DNA from: Pegea sp. RAD2-039
Taxonomy: Eukaryota; Chordata; Thaliacea; Salpida; Salpidae
Length of the DNA stretch: 64,000 nucleotides
Direction of reading: 5' to 3'
Assembly: GCA_034620365.1 (NCBI GenBank)
Contig: JAQGEQ010000193.1
Location: 62,001 to 126,000, forward strand
The translations under genes were made by a program, and so were the position numbers. Under the pieces are notes generated by a model. That model was not told where the DNA came from. It saw only the letters and a list, made by a program, of their open reading frames with translations, and searched no databases. Numbering within the stretch: the stretch's first letter is position 1; each line of letters starts with the position of its first letter. Positions 48,001 to 59,965 of the stretch are shown here, in pieces.

Positions 48001-48420
48001 ATTATTTACTGTATTTATTGTATTTATAACAATTATTTTATAAATAATGAAGTTAAAAAGGGAATAGATCAAGGCTATCCAAGAAATACTGAAAGTTGGA
48101 ACATTGATTACACAGATTTTAACGCTGCAATATAAGATCCATACACTAAACGTAGGCTTTCAAATACTTTGTTACAACTTTAATTTTAAATGAACTAGAA
48201 CAATCCCATTTCTACGAAATTTAATTAATTTTGTAAAAAGTACGATTATGATTATTTAGATAATATATATAAGTCTTGTAACAATTTATTTGTTCAACAA
48301 TTCGTTTTAGGTTATACAGTGTTTTCCGTGGAGACAAAGTTTACTTACTGCACAACTACAAATTAAAGATAAATGATGTCTACAGTCTTTTTGAATCCTT
48401 TTAATGATGGTTTACTGTAG
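45060..48420 (+). pseudogene. Decayed gelatinase-like matrix metalloproteinase gene
   Basis: The remains of a secreted zinc endopeptidase of the extracellular matrix, with domains in canonical MMP order. Propeptide: GELDDKTVELMTQLRCGV (Cys-switch Cys at 45,185-45,187, normally PRCGVPD). Catalytic part: [33 protein letters not shown] and DDGEFWTLG. Three fibronectin type II repeats: about 45,968-46,115, 46,278-46,450 and 46,603-46,790. Zinc site [11 protein letters not shown]: 46,804-46,836. Then LSQDDINGARSLYG, a Thr-rich linker and four hemopexin blades to about 48,375. FN2 repeats inserted before the zinc site are the mark of gelatinases (MMP2/MMP9 type). Stops lie at 45,421 (after the RFWE segment), inside FN2-3 (SY, then two stops) and directly after the zinc motif (TGA 46,837); FN2-2 is frameshifted. 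No second copy exists in the window. Confidence 0.85.
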
Positions 48421-48896
48421 ACAATTCATCTTTCGACCATCCCTAACTTCTTTTTTTAAGCCTTTTTGTAAATCATATAGTTTCTATAAATACAACAAAT
48501 TTACTCTTTTTCTGTCAGATTTTGTTTCAATCAGCTAATTCTTTTAACTTCTACTTCGGTGTGTCTTAATAAACTCATAGTTTCCTAAAATGCTGAATTT
48601 TTTTAATGAATTTTACCTTCAATTTTCAATTTCATTTCAAGTTAATGATCAAGATTTGTTTTCATGAAGTCAACAGATTTTAGTTTTAGATAATAAAAGC
48701 AAAATTAAGCAATTGACCGAATAATTTTAATCATTTTATTATTAAAAACTATCACTCAACACTAAATCTACTAATTTAGATTAATAGAAAGCCTCTAAAA
48801 CTGGTAAACAGACAATATCTAAGACTCAAGGTTGCCAATAAAAATTCAAAATTGTCAAAAAATTGATTTTTTGATCTTATTCTGCAAATATAAAAC
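48421..48896. other. AT-rich DNA between MMP remains and GDF unit
   Basis: No gene. Similarity to unit 1 resumes at about 48,897 (cgtaatctta..caatttataaacaaatttgc), which corresponds to 16,516, inside the right arm of the fold-back repeat. Confidence 0.45.
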
Positions 48897-49141
48897 TTAC
48901 ACGTAATCTTACACAATTTATAAACAAATTTGCAGTAGTATATTTTAAATGTTCCCATTAAAGGAATAATTTTGAGAAAAATTTCAGCTTACTAAATTTG
49001 ATCATAGTAAAATATATTTCATATAAATAGTATATAAATTTAGGTTTAGTATTATCTAATCTGTATTTCTTCTGTTTCAAATTTATAACTAAATAGCATC
49101 ATTTTGGTGCTTTATTAATAGTTTAATAATTTTTGATTTTT

Positions 49142-49678
49142 AGACATATGATGTCACAGTAAGTGTTACTTTCATAATGGGCTGTAAGTTCAATAGGAAA
49201 AGTGAGATACTATGTCAGGGAAGATCTTCGTTTCACAAAGCTTAGCTGGACATCAGATATTAGATGGTGTTCCATTGAAGCAGTGGTCATATGGTTGTGA
49301 ATGATATGCTCTACTGATCTGCAGAAAACTAAATTCAGCAAAACTAGACTCTTCCTCGCCTTATAGTGATGTTAAAGAGTAGACATAAGGCTAGTAATAA
49401 GATGGAAGTAGTTTTTCCTAAAAACTAGAGAGTAGTATGATCGGGAGGTTTTGGAAACTGATAATTTCACATAAGAAATAGTCTTAGTAACCATATCCTA
49501 CGCTATGTCAAGATCTATCATCTCAGAAACAATTTTAAAAATGTTGGAGTAGGAAAGAAAGGGAGTGTTGCCATCATCGGTCAAAAAAACACCATTAGAT
49601 TGTTTGTTTAGCAATTTAGCTTTATTCTCTGGTTCCATCTAAGGTGGGATGTTTTTATCAAGCAAGAGAGGTGCTAGT
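49142..49678 (-). pseudogene. Decayed LINE fragment, unit 2
   Basis: Same fragment and same internal gap as 16,760-17,295, hence duplicated with the unit. In places it is closer to the intact LINE (ctggacatcagatattagatg). The following 500 bases to the GDF-like gene hold nothing recognisable. Confidence 0.7.
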
Positions 49679-50187
49679 CAAATAGATGCTAAAAGTATTA
49701 TTTATAAGTACATGAATTTTTTAATTTGTAGTGCTTCTATCTGTTTTTATTATTAATATTTTGCATTTTTTCTCAAATTTTTCTCAAACTTTTCTAACCT
49801 TCCACTTTCTATAGTTAAATTATTCATCCAATAATAAGTAAATCAATTTAGAAATTCATAAGACGGAGCTTGTAACTCAAAAGTAGCTTAAACTAAATTT
49901 TTTTTTATATTCAATTTTACTGCTAATAAATTACTTCAAAAACTTAAAATTGTAGATTTTTCAGACTTTATTATTAAAACTTTTGAAAATATATTTACTA
50001 AACACCAAGTAGTCAGCAAATGTCGCAGCATTTAACAAACTATCAAAACAAAACGAACTGCAAAGATTACATAAACACATAATTATAGCTAGTTTATTTC
50101 GGACAATAAGTTACTTTGCAGTGTTTGTTTTGATGCAAAGTTTGTAGTAAACAAACTACTTGCAGAATTATTTTACCAAATTACTTT

Positions 50188-52200
50188 CTAAACACAATTA
50201 CAGCCTGAAATTACCATATCTTCGACTTTTGAGATGACAACATTGTTGTTACTGTCACGATATATAATACTGAGTGGCAGCATTTCCTTAGGAGCACAAC
50301 AGCTCTTAGTTTGGTCTTCTGTTAAATAATCATCCGCATGAGCTAACATTTTTCCTCTCATCGTATCCCGAGTATGAGCATAATTACATCCACCGGTACA
50401 GTACTTAGCATTAAAGCTTTTTGGGTAGAGAACCCAATCCATGCCCACTTGTTCAAAATTAAGTTCCATGTCAAACAAACAGCAATGAAGATGTACATTC
50501 TTCCCAGAGCACTCTGATGGTGTTTGAGAGCCAGAAGAACGTTTTCCTCTTTTCAATAGGGTTGTATCTTCCACAAGTGCAGTTTGCATATAAGGTTTCT
50601 GAAAATACATTAATTTTATTATTTTTTGTAAACAATATTAGTGAATAATAACAACATGTGTCTTATTTTTACCATTTAGTTAATAAAATATTTAATTAAA
50701 AGTAATATTTAATAAAAATTAAAACATTAGATCTTGAACTATTTAACCCTTCAACATATTTTATTTTATATTTTAAAAATTTCATGAAAGAATTATATTT
50801 TTGATAAGATTTTTTTCGAATCTGTAAACAGCTGTTAGCTTGGTACAAAATTTAGCTCGAAATAAAGCATCTGATTTTCAATTAAACTAATTTATCAAAA
50901 ACAAAATAGAACATCACTTTTTTAAAGAGGAACTATTATTTGAAATATTTGTTAGTTAATACAAAAATATCTAAACTGTAAACAAAATTTGTAAACAAAA
51001 CTTACAAGCTTTTCTTCATTGGTCCTCAACACAATATCTTGAGCATCTTTTTTAGGTATTACTTTCATCAGTTTAAACATATTTTCATTAATTAGCATTT
51101 TATTGACAGAATCAGTTATCTCAATTTTTACCCAATGACCTTTGTCCGATTTGATGGGAATAGGAAGTGTTTGACCTGTAACTGAAGTGTAACTTCCGTT
51201 TTCTGCTTTTCCAAAATGTATTAACGTGATTTGAGCAACACTTGGTACAAGTCTTGTGGTATTAGGAAGAATATAAAGCCACAAAGTTGATTTTTGAGCT
51301 TTAAACTTCTTTTTGTCATCTGTCAATTCAAAGTAGCAACCTTCATCACTTTCTTCAATCTTTTCGTTAGGAACTGAAACAAATATATCTTTAGAAATTA
51401 ATCAAAAAATCAATTTTTGTTAATTCTAGGAAATATGTATGTAAACAAATAACAACTAGAGAACTTATTATTCATATCAACACAATATTCTAACAAGAAG
51501 ATAGAAATCATAATGATAAAGTAATTTTTTTTTTCAAATTTTCCAATTGTATTAGCTAACAGTCAATCAGCAAAACCAAAGATAATTAAAGAGTTTAATA
51601 AATGAAATATACAAAATGATGAATTTTAACCAAACTAACAACTTCTTAATATATTTTTGTAACATAACAATCAATCATGTTTTTGCAAAAATATTCTGTT
51701 AAATATCCAAACAACAACATAACAATTCATTTCCTACAACAGACTAGTAAGTGCAATAATACTTGCTTCCAGTCTTTCAGTAAAATTTTTCAAATTAAAA
51801 AATTTAAACAAAGTAAACATATCCACTTACCGAGCTTAGACATACTGAAAATTTCCTTTGTTTCAATTTTCATTTTTCGAGAGTTAATTTCAGAGAGTCT
51901 GTCCAAACGATCGATTCCATATATTTTCTTCATTGAAGCAATAGTAATCTGACTAGGCAAGTCACTTTTGCTCACGTTCGGTGGTTCTTTCATATTCAGC
52001 TTTACTAACAACTCCTTCTGAAATTGTTTGAATCTGTTGTCTTGTAAACGTTGGTGTAGCATACAGGTTTTATCATTTTCTTCACATCTATCGGTCGCGA
52101 TGAAGCTTGTTGAAGCAAGAGGTGCCATAATAACCAACCATAAGATACAACCAGTAAAAAAAATCATACTTTTTCGATTCATTTTGTTTTGTCCGTTCAA
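50188..52200 (-). CDS. Myostatin/GDF11-like TGF-beta ligand, copy B
   Basis: The paralogue of the gene at 17,801-19,795, with identical structure: exons 52,200-51,831, 51,373-51,006 and 50,598-50,188 (370+368+411 nt, 382 aa), the same splice sites, signal peptide, RGKR processing site and nine-cysteine mature domain. By eye there are four replacements in exon 1 (I/F, H/Y, I/L, T/I), nine in exon 2 and one in exon 3 (T to A in the ..LAHxDDY.. segment). The ligand itself is thus practically unchanged while the prodomain drifts. There are no disabling changes. About 1.5 kb of 3' flank and 3.7 kb of 5' flank are duplicated with it, so basal regulation is probably shared. The best call is an invertebrate GDF8/11 orthologue. 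Confidence 0.88.
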
Positions 52201-52324
52201 AAAATCAGCAAATAGAAGAGGTAACTTATCAATAAGATATCTACTTTTATAACAAAAAAATCACTGAAAGAAAAAGTTTTACAGATTCTCTCGTTTCAAC
52301 TAGGTGTATAAACAAAATTTAAAC

Positions 52325-53023
52325 AAATGACGTCATTGCTTCTTGATAGGAAATTATTTGATGAATCACCACTCCCATATCATATTTCAGGGTAATTAAC
52401 AAAAAGTTATTACTTCAAGCTTTTAGTCAACTCTTCGATATGAGCAATATTGCGCAACCGGTTTTCTTTGATCGTTTTTTATCACTTAAATAAACTTTTA
52501 ATAAAGTCAGATGTCGACATTTTAAATCGATAAAAATAGTTAAATATCACAAATTACTTTTATTTGATTAATTTTAGTTTCTTAAAATTCATTTATTCCA
52601 CAAATTGTTTTCACAAATATCTGAGAAAATGAAAATATTTTTTCAAAGATTTTCATAAACTTTCTTTTAGTTTAAAACTTTTACACGGATGTTAATTAGT
52701 TTAAAGTGAAATTACAACAATCAATTAAGTTAATATAATATTAAATTCTGGTATGATAATTTCTAAGGCGAGAATTATTAGCACAAAGTTTTTAGGTTTT
52801 AATTTAGATTACAAATCATTTGATTAATGACACTTTCCTGTTTATTCAGAACATATTTACGCTATCGGAAAACATCAAAGAAAACCAGTTGCTTAATCAA
52901 TTTGTTGATATCAGGTTGTTAAATAGTAAACCAAAGAGTTACTTTGAGCTTTCAATCTAAAGTGTCATATATCGGCTATGAATCATCAAATAATTTCCTA
53001 TCAGGGAGCGATGACGTCATAGA
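52325..53023. mobile_element. MITE-like inverted-repeat pair upstream of GDF gene B
   Basis: The counterpart of 19,919-20,618, with the same left end (aatgacgtcattgcttcttg) and right end (tttcctatcagggagcgatg, then acgtcata). It was inserted before the duplication. Confidence 0.6.
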
Positions 53024-55955
53024 AAGAAAAATGTTTCTTTTTTTTTTACACCTATTGTAAATTTATTCAGCGTATTCATCACAAAAATGTAAATAAGTAA
53101 AAAGTTGATCAATATTCATAACTTAGTATTATAAAAAATTAGGAATATTACTAAAATCAATTAAATATTACATAAAATCAAATTTTATGTTGAGGTTTAA
53201 TCATATGTTATGCTAATTTCTTCTTGTCCAATATAAGTTTCAAAAATTCTAATGATTAAATCGCTTAAAATAAAACCAAATTATTCCATTAAGGAGATGA
53301 TTTTAAAAATTGTCGAAAAATCGTTTTTTTGTTTATTTAGTTTCTCATATAGTAAAAACTAATTTAACTTTTTGGTACAACCTACATAGAGATATTTTAA
53401 TTAAGTTTTTTAATGAATAATCCTATTCTGGACAAGGTAATTAACTTTATTACGCCTGAAATCAAATCTTGTTAAACTTAGTTAAACTTAAAAAACTGTA
53501 GGATTTGAAAGTTTAAAAAACGCAAAACAACGTAGAGTCACTTCTTTAACTTCTTGTTGCAAAATGTTATGTTAAATTTACTGAACCATTCATACAAAAA
53601 TTCCTTTAAATCATTGACAACATAATAAATTATTGTCTTTAAAACTAATTTTTATTTACTTTATGGATAACAAAAACAAACATCTATGTTATTTCAGTAA
53701 TATTAATTTATTGTAACATTCATTTATCAATTAATTTATTTAATCTTAGTAGAGTTCTTTATGTTTCATTTCTAAAAAGTGATGGCTGTTTATCAAATCT
53801 ACTTTACTAATTGTTTTTGTTAAAGCTGATTATAGTCATAGAGTTATTTGTTTAAAACTTAAAGCAAAATTAATGCAACCAAGCTTTTCTACTTCAATGA
53901 ACTAAGCCGAACATTTATTTGCATAATAAGTATTTTATAATTATAACCAATAACCTATATTTAGTAATTACTTAAATCAACTTAGGAAAGATTAGTACAA
54001 AGCTAATTAAAAATTTCTAGTTTTGTAATAATTAATCTTTTTAAATTTACAATAGGCGTAAAAATAAAAGTCAAACATTATGCTCTATTTGACGTCATCG
54101 CTTCGTGATAATAAATCATTTGATGATTTATCGCCGCCATATGACATTTTAGATTGAAAACCCTTATTTAAAATGAATCTGTGTATACTTTTAGTGATAT
54201 AGTAAATTCATTTTAAATCATCCGCTCTAACAAAATATATATCACTTCTAATTGTGAATTAATTTTCTTTTTTCAATAAACATTAGCGGTAAACAACAAT
54301 GACAAGTAAAACTGTCATATATACTTAAAAATTAACAGTTTTCACATGAATTGTTGAGGCTTATTTAACTTTGTTTGCTTCTAGCATAAAGCTAGTTATA
54401 AAAACTTTAAATAAACAAGAATAGCATGAAATAGTTGTTACCAAAAGTTTTCCTCTTTCTTAATGTCATACTTTTTTTATTTTCGTTTAGATGTTTGCAG
54501 AAAACAGAACACTGGTTAGAGAGATCTGCTGCGAAAACTTCCCATTTATTATTTTTAATGATAAGTGTCTTCATATCGCAATTGGATGCATTCTTAAAAC
54601 GAAAAAAAATATGAAAGCTTTATAAATTGTTGTCAATAAATTGTCATAATTTTATAAAAGACAGAGATTTATTAAGACGTTTCATTTCTGTAACCAAATA
54701 AAAACTATTTGATAAGCTGATAAAATTAAAACAAACAAATTTTTAAAATTATCAGTTGTTAGATAATCTAGTTTTAATAAACTTCTCAGCTACATGAAAA
54801 GATTTAGTTATTTCGATTGCTGAAGAAAATTGAAGCATAACATCATTACTTATATTTCTTAAGTTGTTATCCTGTTTATCAATAATCAAAATAATTAAGA
54901 TGATTTTGTAAAATATTAAAAATGAATAAAAAAGTCAAATGTTTTTTGTTTGTTATTTTGTTTTCACACAAAGAGGTATATATCAATTTTATAAGCTTTT
55001 GTATAGGATTTTATATTGCTTATAAAAGTTTAGAGATGTAAAAACTTACAATTTGTTTCATCAAGACTTTTGTCAAAAAGTTTTTATCAGTTTCTCAGCA
55101 TTTAAAAAAGGAAATATTTTTTGTTTTATAATTATGGTAATTTAAATTGGTCAAAAAATTTTTCTACAAACCTAATAGTGAATTTTTGTCTATAAATTGC
55201 TTTCTTGGATATGACTCACAGCAATTTAATCTTCTATATTTATAAATGGTTGTATCAGCAGCTGCTTATTGAGAAGCTTGTAATTTTTGGAAATTAATTA
55301 GTCGAATAACACTAAATGTCATTAAAGTTAAAGTTTTGAACCTTTCGAATAATGAAATCAAATGACTAAACGATAAATGACACCAAAATAAGGTTGATTT
55401 CATGAAAGCTGAGGCCACTTAACATTAGTTTAATATCAAAAAATTGTTCAAATGGTGTTTTACGTCAATTGCTTATAAATAACAATAACTTAAACAAATA
55501 ATTCTGAAAGTAAATCAATTTTTAACAGGAGTTAGAATTTAATTTAAAATTATTCAGATAATTTGAAATATTATCTAGTTAATTATATAACTTTATCATT
55601 CATTAATAGTTTAATTTTCAGATTTATAAAATTATATAAATATAGTTTTGAAAATATTTCATTATATATATTTATATAAATTTAATTTAATTTTTCTACT
55701 TTGATAACTAAAATAACTTGAAAAAAAACTTATTTATAATTTAATGGATCAATAAACAAAATAAAAACTAATACTTCATACATTTAAAAAATAATAAGAT
55801 AAAAAATAAGAAACTTCAATAAAACGTTTTTATATATTTTCTAAATCAAGTAAATTTGTTATATAGAAAATTTGTTTAACTCTTAGAATATGTAATGATT
55901 CAAAACAATTTGACCGAAAAAAAAGATAAAAAAATTGTATGGAAAATTTCTTATA
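53024..55955. repeat. Spacer Y, unit 2
   Basis: Non-coding and collinear with 20,619-23,530 and 33,140-35,570. It includes a single MITE end at about 54,086. It shows no gene. Confidence 0.8.
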
Positions 55956-55959
55956 ATTC

Positions 55960-56338
55960 CTTCAATAAGGCCTTAACAGTAACCTCATCATTAGATTTAG
56001 AAGGTAGTAGATAGGTACATATAAAACGAGAAAATGTGGACTTTGAGTTATGAAAATTAAAAGCGATAATCTCAAATCCTGGACAATCAATGGGATTGAT
56101 CTGAATTCTAGAGATCTTTGGTGCAAGCGATATTTTATAAATTACGCAAACCCCACCGCTTCATCGTACAGTCTATCACAACGCAAAACACAAAAAAGAT
56201 TACCGTCAACCAGAAATGAATCAGAATAAAACGGTTTCAACCAAGTTTCAATAGAAAAAACAAATGTGAAATCTTGGGAATGCAAATGACCTTTCAATTA
56301 AAATTTTTTGTTAATAATCGATCGCGCGTTGAAGAACA
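55960..56338 (-). pseudogene. LINE remnant: 5' part of ORF2, unit 2
   Basis: Equivalent to 35,575-35,955 and carrying the same one-base deletion in the gcttcatcgtacag segment. The frameshift is therefore older than the duplication. Confidence 0.75.
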
Positions 56339-56339
56339 T

Positions 56340-56710
56340 AACTAATGTGATAGAAGAATTGACTTTTTGATGCTTGTGAGATTTGATGATGGGCTTCTGT
56401 AAATTGATATCTTGGGTATTAATAATTGTGTCCGGAGAGAGTTTGAAAAAAGAAGATGTGGGTCCAGTGATTATTTGCCATTTCTGTTTTTTGAAAAAAC
56501 CTTAACAATTCTCAAGGCCCATGGTGGACCTCGAACTTTGTATTTTAAACCAGTTGGTTGTTCCTTCTGATTTCGGTTATACGATTCTTTTAAAAGACGC
56601 TTATTTTCTAAGCGACCATCTTCACACATATCATGTGCTGCTCTAATGCGCTCGAATTTTTTCTCAAGCTTTGGCCTATAATCTTTGGAGTAATCTCGAA
56701 ACATACGGTG
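56340..56710 (-). pseudogene. LINE remnant: probable ORF1 C-terminus, unit 2
   Basis: Minus frame 56,734-56,471 differs from the unit-1 copy only at the third residue (MSH against MSY), which is in the Tigger-side junction sequence. Same interpretation as 35,957-36,322. Confidence 0.5.
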
Positions 56711-57201
56711 AGAATTTAAGTTTAAATGGCTCATCTGCTAAGCAATTCGTTAATGAATTTTCTGGTATAACCGAGGGCTACTCCGAATATCAAATATTTA
56801 ATTGCGATGAAACCGGATTGTACTTTAGAATGTTGTCTGGACATACTGCCGCATCAGTACATAACCGGCCGGATGGAACGAAAAAAGCAAAAGACAGGGT
56901 AACAATAAATGGCTATGCAACTGCCAGTGGGACAATAAAGTTACCTTTATTGTTAATTGGTAAGGCTACAAACCTGCGTTGTTTTCGTAATCTCAATAAG
57001 GAGGCGCTGCCCGTTGTCTATAGAAATCAAGCAAATGCTTGGGTCGACTGTGATATTTTGCGAGATTGGTTTTTTAACTGTTTCGTTCCCGAAGCAAAAC
57101 AAAAGCTGAGAGAACTTGGACAAGAAGAAAGGGCCAGTTTGTTCTTCGACAATTGCTCGGCCTATCCAAATGAGGACAAACTTCAAAATCGACAAGAATG
57201 A
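56711..57201 (+). pseudogene. Tigger transposase fragment, unit 2 (further truncated)
   Basis: It matches the unit-1 fragment through FNCDETGLYF and LFFDNCSAYPNEDKL. It is then cut by the deletion, so the third acidic motif and C-terminus are gone. The frame runs six residues further and ends in TGA at 57,199-57,201, overlapping the ATG of Ig gene B (57,198-57,200) as ATGA. There is no DNA-binding domain. Confidence 0.85.
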
Positions 57202-58621
57202 AAGTAATCAGTTTCATTTTAATTTTCTTATTAAAGTTTGTTTATACTTCTGGTAAGTTTGAATCTCAGTGACCGACAAAAGTTGAAACTTTTAATTTTC
57301 AGGCGTCTACACTTTCACAGTGGCCAAAGGATCAAGCACTTCGATCACCTGCTTCAATCCAGACATCTATCGTACAAAAAATGCTTTTGTAAAAGTGAAA
57401 TTTGACGGTGAATTATTCGCAGAGATATTTGTAAGTCTCAATTTGTTTATTTGATATTTTATCAAATTTTAATATTTATTTTTCAGTATTATAAAGCTAA
57501 GTTTAGATTTTATGGTTCTCCAACTTCAAGATCAAATCGGACCACCGTGTCACAAACTGGATCACTGGAGCTTGATTATGTAACATTAGCGGATGAAGGA
57601 AGGTTTAGTTGTACATCAAAGGGTCTTGGTCTTGAAGAAATAACCATAGAAACCGACCTTCAAGTCTTTAGTAAATTGAATGAATTGATCTGAAAAGTCT
57701 TTTCAACATCTTTGAATTTTTAGTCCAACCGGAAGTTGAAGTATCCTCTAGTATCGATCTTGTAGCAAAACTACCGGAAGAACAAAATCGATTAGTTGAA
57801 GCAGCTCGATGCATCGCATTCAACGGTAAGTTGTCATATGTTGTTGGATGTGCTGATGACGTCATCACTACAGGTAAACCTGAAGCTAGAATCACGTGGG
57901 ATACGGAACAAAATTTACAATTCAGTTACAACAGGTAGGTGCCCCTGCTTTTATCACTTCTTTTAACACCCCTTTTTCAGTTCTATTTCTAAATCTGATG
58001 ATTTCTTCACCATCACATCCAAACTCTTCATCTCACCTTCTAAATATTACAACAATCAACTCTTCACCTGCCGCGTCTATCATTTTGCCTTTGAAAAACC
58101 TCTCGAGAAATCCATCACTCTCAGCGTCTCATGTAAGTCTTCCAACATCCTAATCTGATCCTAATCTTCTTCGTGATCTTCAGACCACCCGGATGTTCCC
58201 TCAATCACACCAAACAAGGATCAAACTCAACTCACTTGCACTTCCGATGCAAACCCACCCGCCACTATCTCGTGGTCACTACCCAGCGGTTATGACGTCA
58301 TCAGTGACGTCATCGACATCAACGCGGAAGACGCGGGTCGTTTGAATGACAGCTACAAATGCGTAGCAAGTAACATACAAGGAAGCAAGATGTTAGTGAT
58401 GTCTTTAGGCGAGATCTTAACCCAGCAACCAGGTGACCACTACCTCTTCAGTGACGTCATTATCAATGATGTCATCAATTGTAGTGATGCAATCGACGAC
58501 GGGAACAATTGTGGGAGCTGTGATTGGAGTTTTACTTCTCCTTGGAGGCATCATAGTTCTCGTTTACATCTTTATTTTAAAACCATCGCGATCTAAAAAT
58601 ATTGGTTCCTATTTCCCCTAA
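57198..58621 (+). CDS. Ig-superfamily type I membrane protein, copy B (355 aa)
   Basis: Exons 57,198-57,252, 57,303-57,430, 57,487-57,670, 57,724-57,825, 57,874-57,934, 57,981-58,132, 58,184-58,432 and 58,485-58,621. Every exon has the same length as in copy A. Signal peptide, three Ig domains, Thr/Ser stalk, transmembrane helix and basic tail are all intact. By eye about eight residues differ (for example D/G and L/F at the start of Ig1, E/I near its end, Y/S at the start of exon 6, T/I near the end of Ig2, L/I in the tail). Its proximal 5' flank is unlike that of copy A: Tigger sequence runs right up to the ATG, so it must use a new promoter or 5' UTR, or be expressed differently or not at all. 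Confidence 0.85.
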
Positions 58622-58786
58622 ACTGCGTGCAACAGGTGCTGATGACGTCATCACTGGTCATTACTAATCGAGTTGTTTGTAGTCGCCGCGCAATGATCGA
58701 CCATATGAGCAACCGGGACCTTACATCTGTTTTATGTTCGTAGATGGAGTTTATTTTGGAATCATGAAGATTTTTATCTTTTTTTG

Positions 58787-58792
58787 AATAAA
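58787..58792 (+). terminator. Polyadenylation signal of Ig gene B
   Basis: AATAAA at the position equivalent to 39,884-39,889, 166 bp after the stop codon. Confidence 0.55.
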
Positions 58793-59960
58793 ATTCCTGA
58801 AAAAAGCAAAACGTTTTTTGTAGCAAAATTTTGCATACCAACTAATAGAAAAGATATTTTTGTTGAGTTTAAGTTTTGTGTAATGTTGAATTTAATAAAT
58901 GATCTATATCTAAAGAGTAAGTGGTTTAAGGTCTAAACCAAATACTGCCACCTGTCTACCAGTACTTCTAACGCTAAAAGATATCAGTAAACTCAATGAA
59001 ACAGATTATGATTTGGAATTTTTAATTTTTTTTAATGGAGAGAAAAATATTAAACAATTTTCGGAATCTAGCAAGCTATAGATTCTACAATCTGAACTTC
59101 TACAAAGTTTTTATTCGTATAACTAAACATTTTCATATCAATACTTCAATGAGAGAACCATAGCATCAAAGTTATTTTTTGCTCAGTTTTTATGTAAAGT
59201 TAATTATCTTAAAGACATTCCAAGCTTATTAGTTAATTCTGTTAGAAGTTCAAATTTTTCCTTTTCTCTTGAAAACTCAGATGAACAACTATTTAGAGAT
59301 TCAACGTTAGTGGTAGAAAATTTATAGATATTTAACACCTGATACATTTATAGATCAATCATCAGATATTGATTACTAGGAAGACATTATTGAGTTGTGA
59401 TTTTTTCACAATTTTCAAATAAACATTGCATAGCATAAAAGCCAAAAATTTTAATGAGAAGCTCATTAAAGCATATCCAGTTTAATTGAGCTAATAAATT
59501 AGAAATTTTATTTTTCACGTTTTTTTTAACTTTCATATTAAAAAATGTTAAATCCAAAATATGAAAACTAAGAAGCAACAAAAACAATTAACAGCCGAGA
59601 GGAAACCAAATATCTATAAATAGGTAAAGTATTTATAAATCTAAATTTACAAATCATAGTCTTATAGGGTTTCATAGTTTCTCAGTTAAGCAACGCCTTT
59701 AAATTTATTCTGGTGGGATGAACAAGTCAAGTTCTGGTGGAAAGAAAAAAGTTTTTTTTTAAAACAAACTTTCAAAATAATTTATTACAATAGCTTCATA
59801 CCGAACGTGATCACTATAAAACATAGAAAGTGTTCATTAAAAAATGCAACAAACAGCAAGAAAGTGGTTAGTTGACAAGAGCAAAGAAAGTAGTGGTGTG
59901 CATTTGATTAACGTCTTGTTTAAATGAATGAAAGAAGAAGAAGAAGCAGCATTTAAGAAT
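58793..59960. other. 3' flank of Ig gene B
   Basis: Collinear with 39,890-41,055 of unit 1, including the broken uncharacterised frame at about 59,035-59,326. Nothing else is recognised. The minus frames at 58,593 and 59,387 are not conserved signals. Confidence 0.4.
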
Positions 59961-59965
59961 GCTTT

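Noticed and set aside
56671..58621. Tigger-Ig fusion protein in unit 2
   Set aside because: The Tigger frame ends in TGA overlapping the Ig ATG in another frame, so a single translated fusion is not encoded without splicing or frameshifting.
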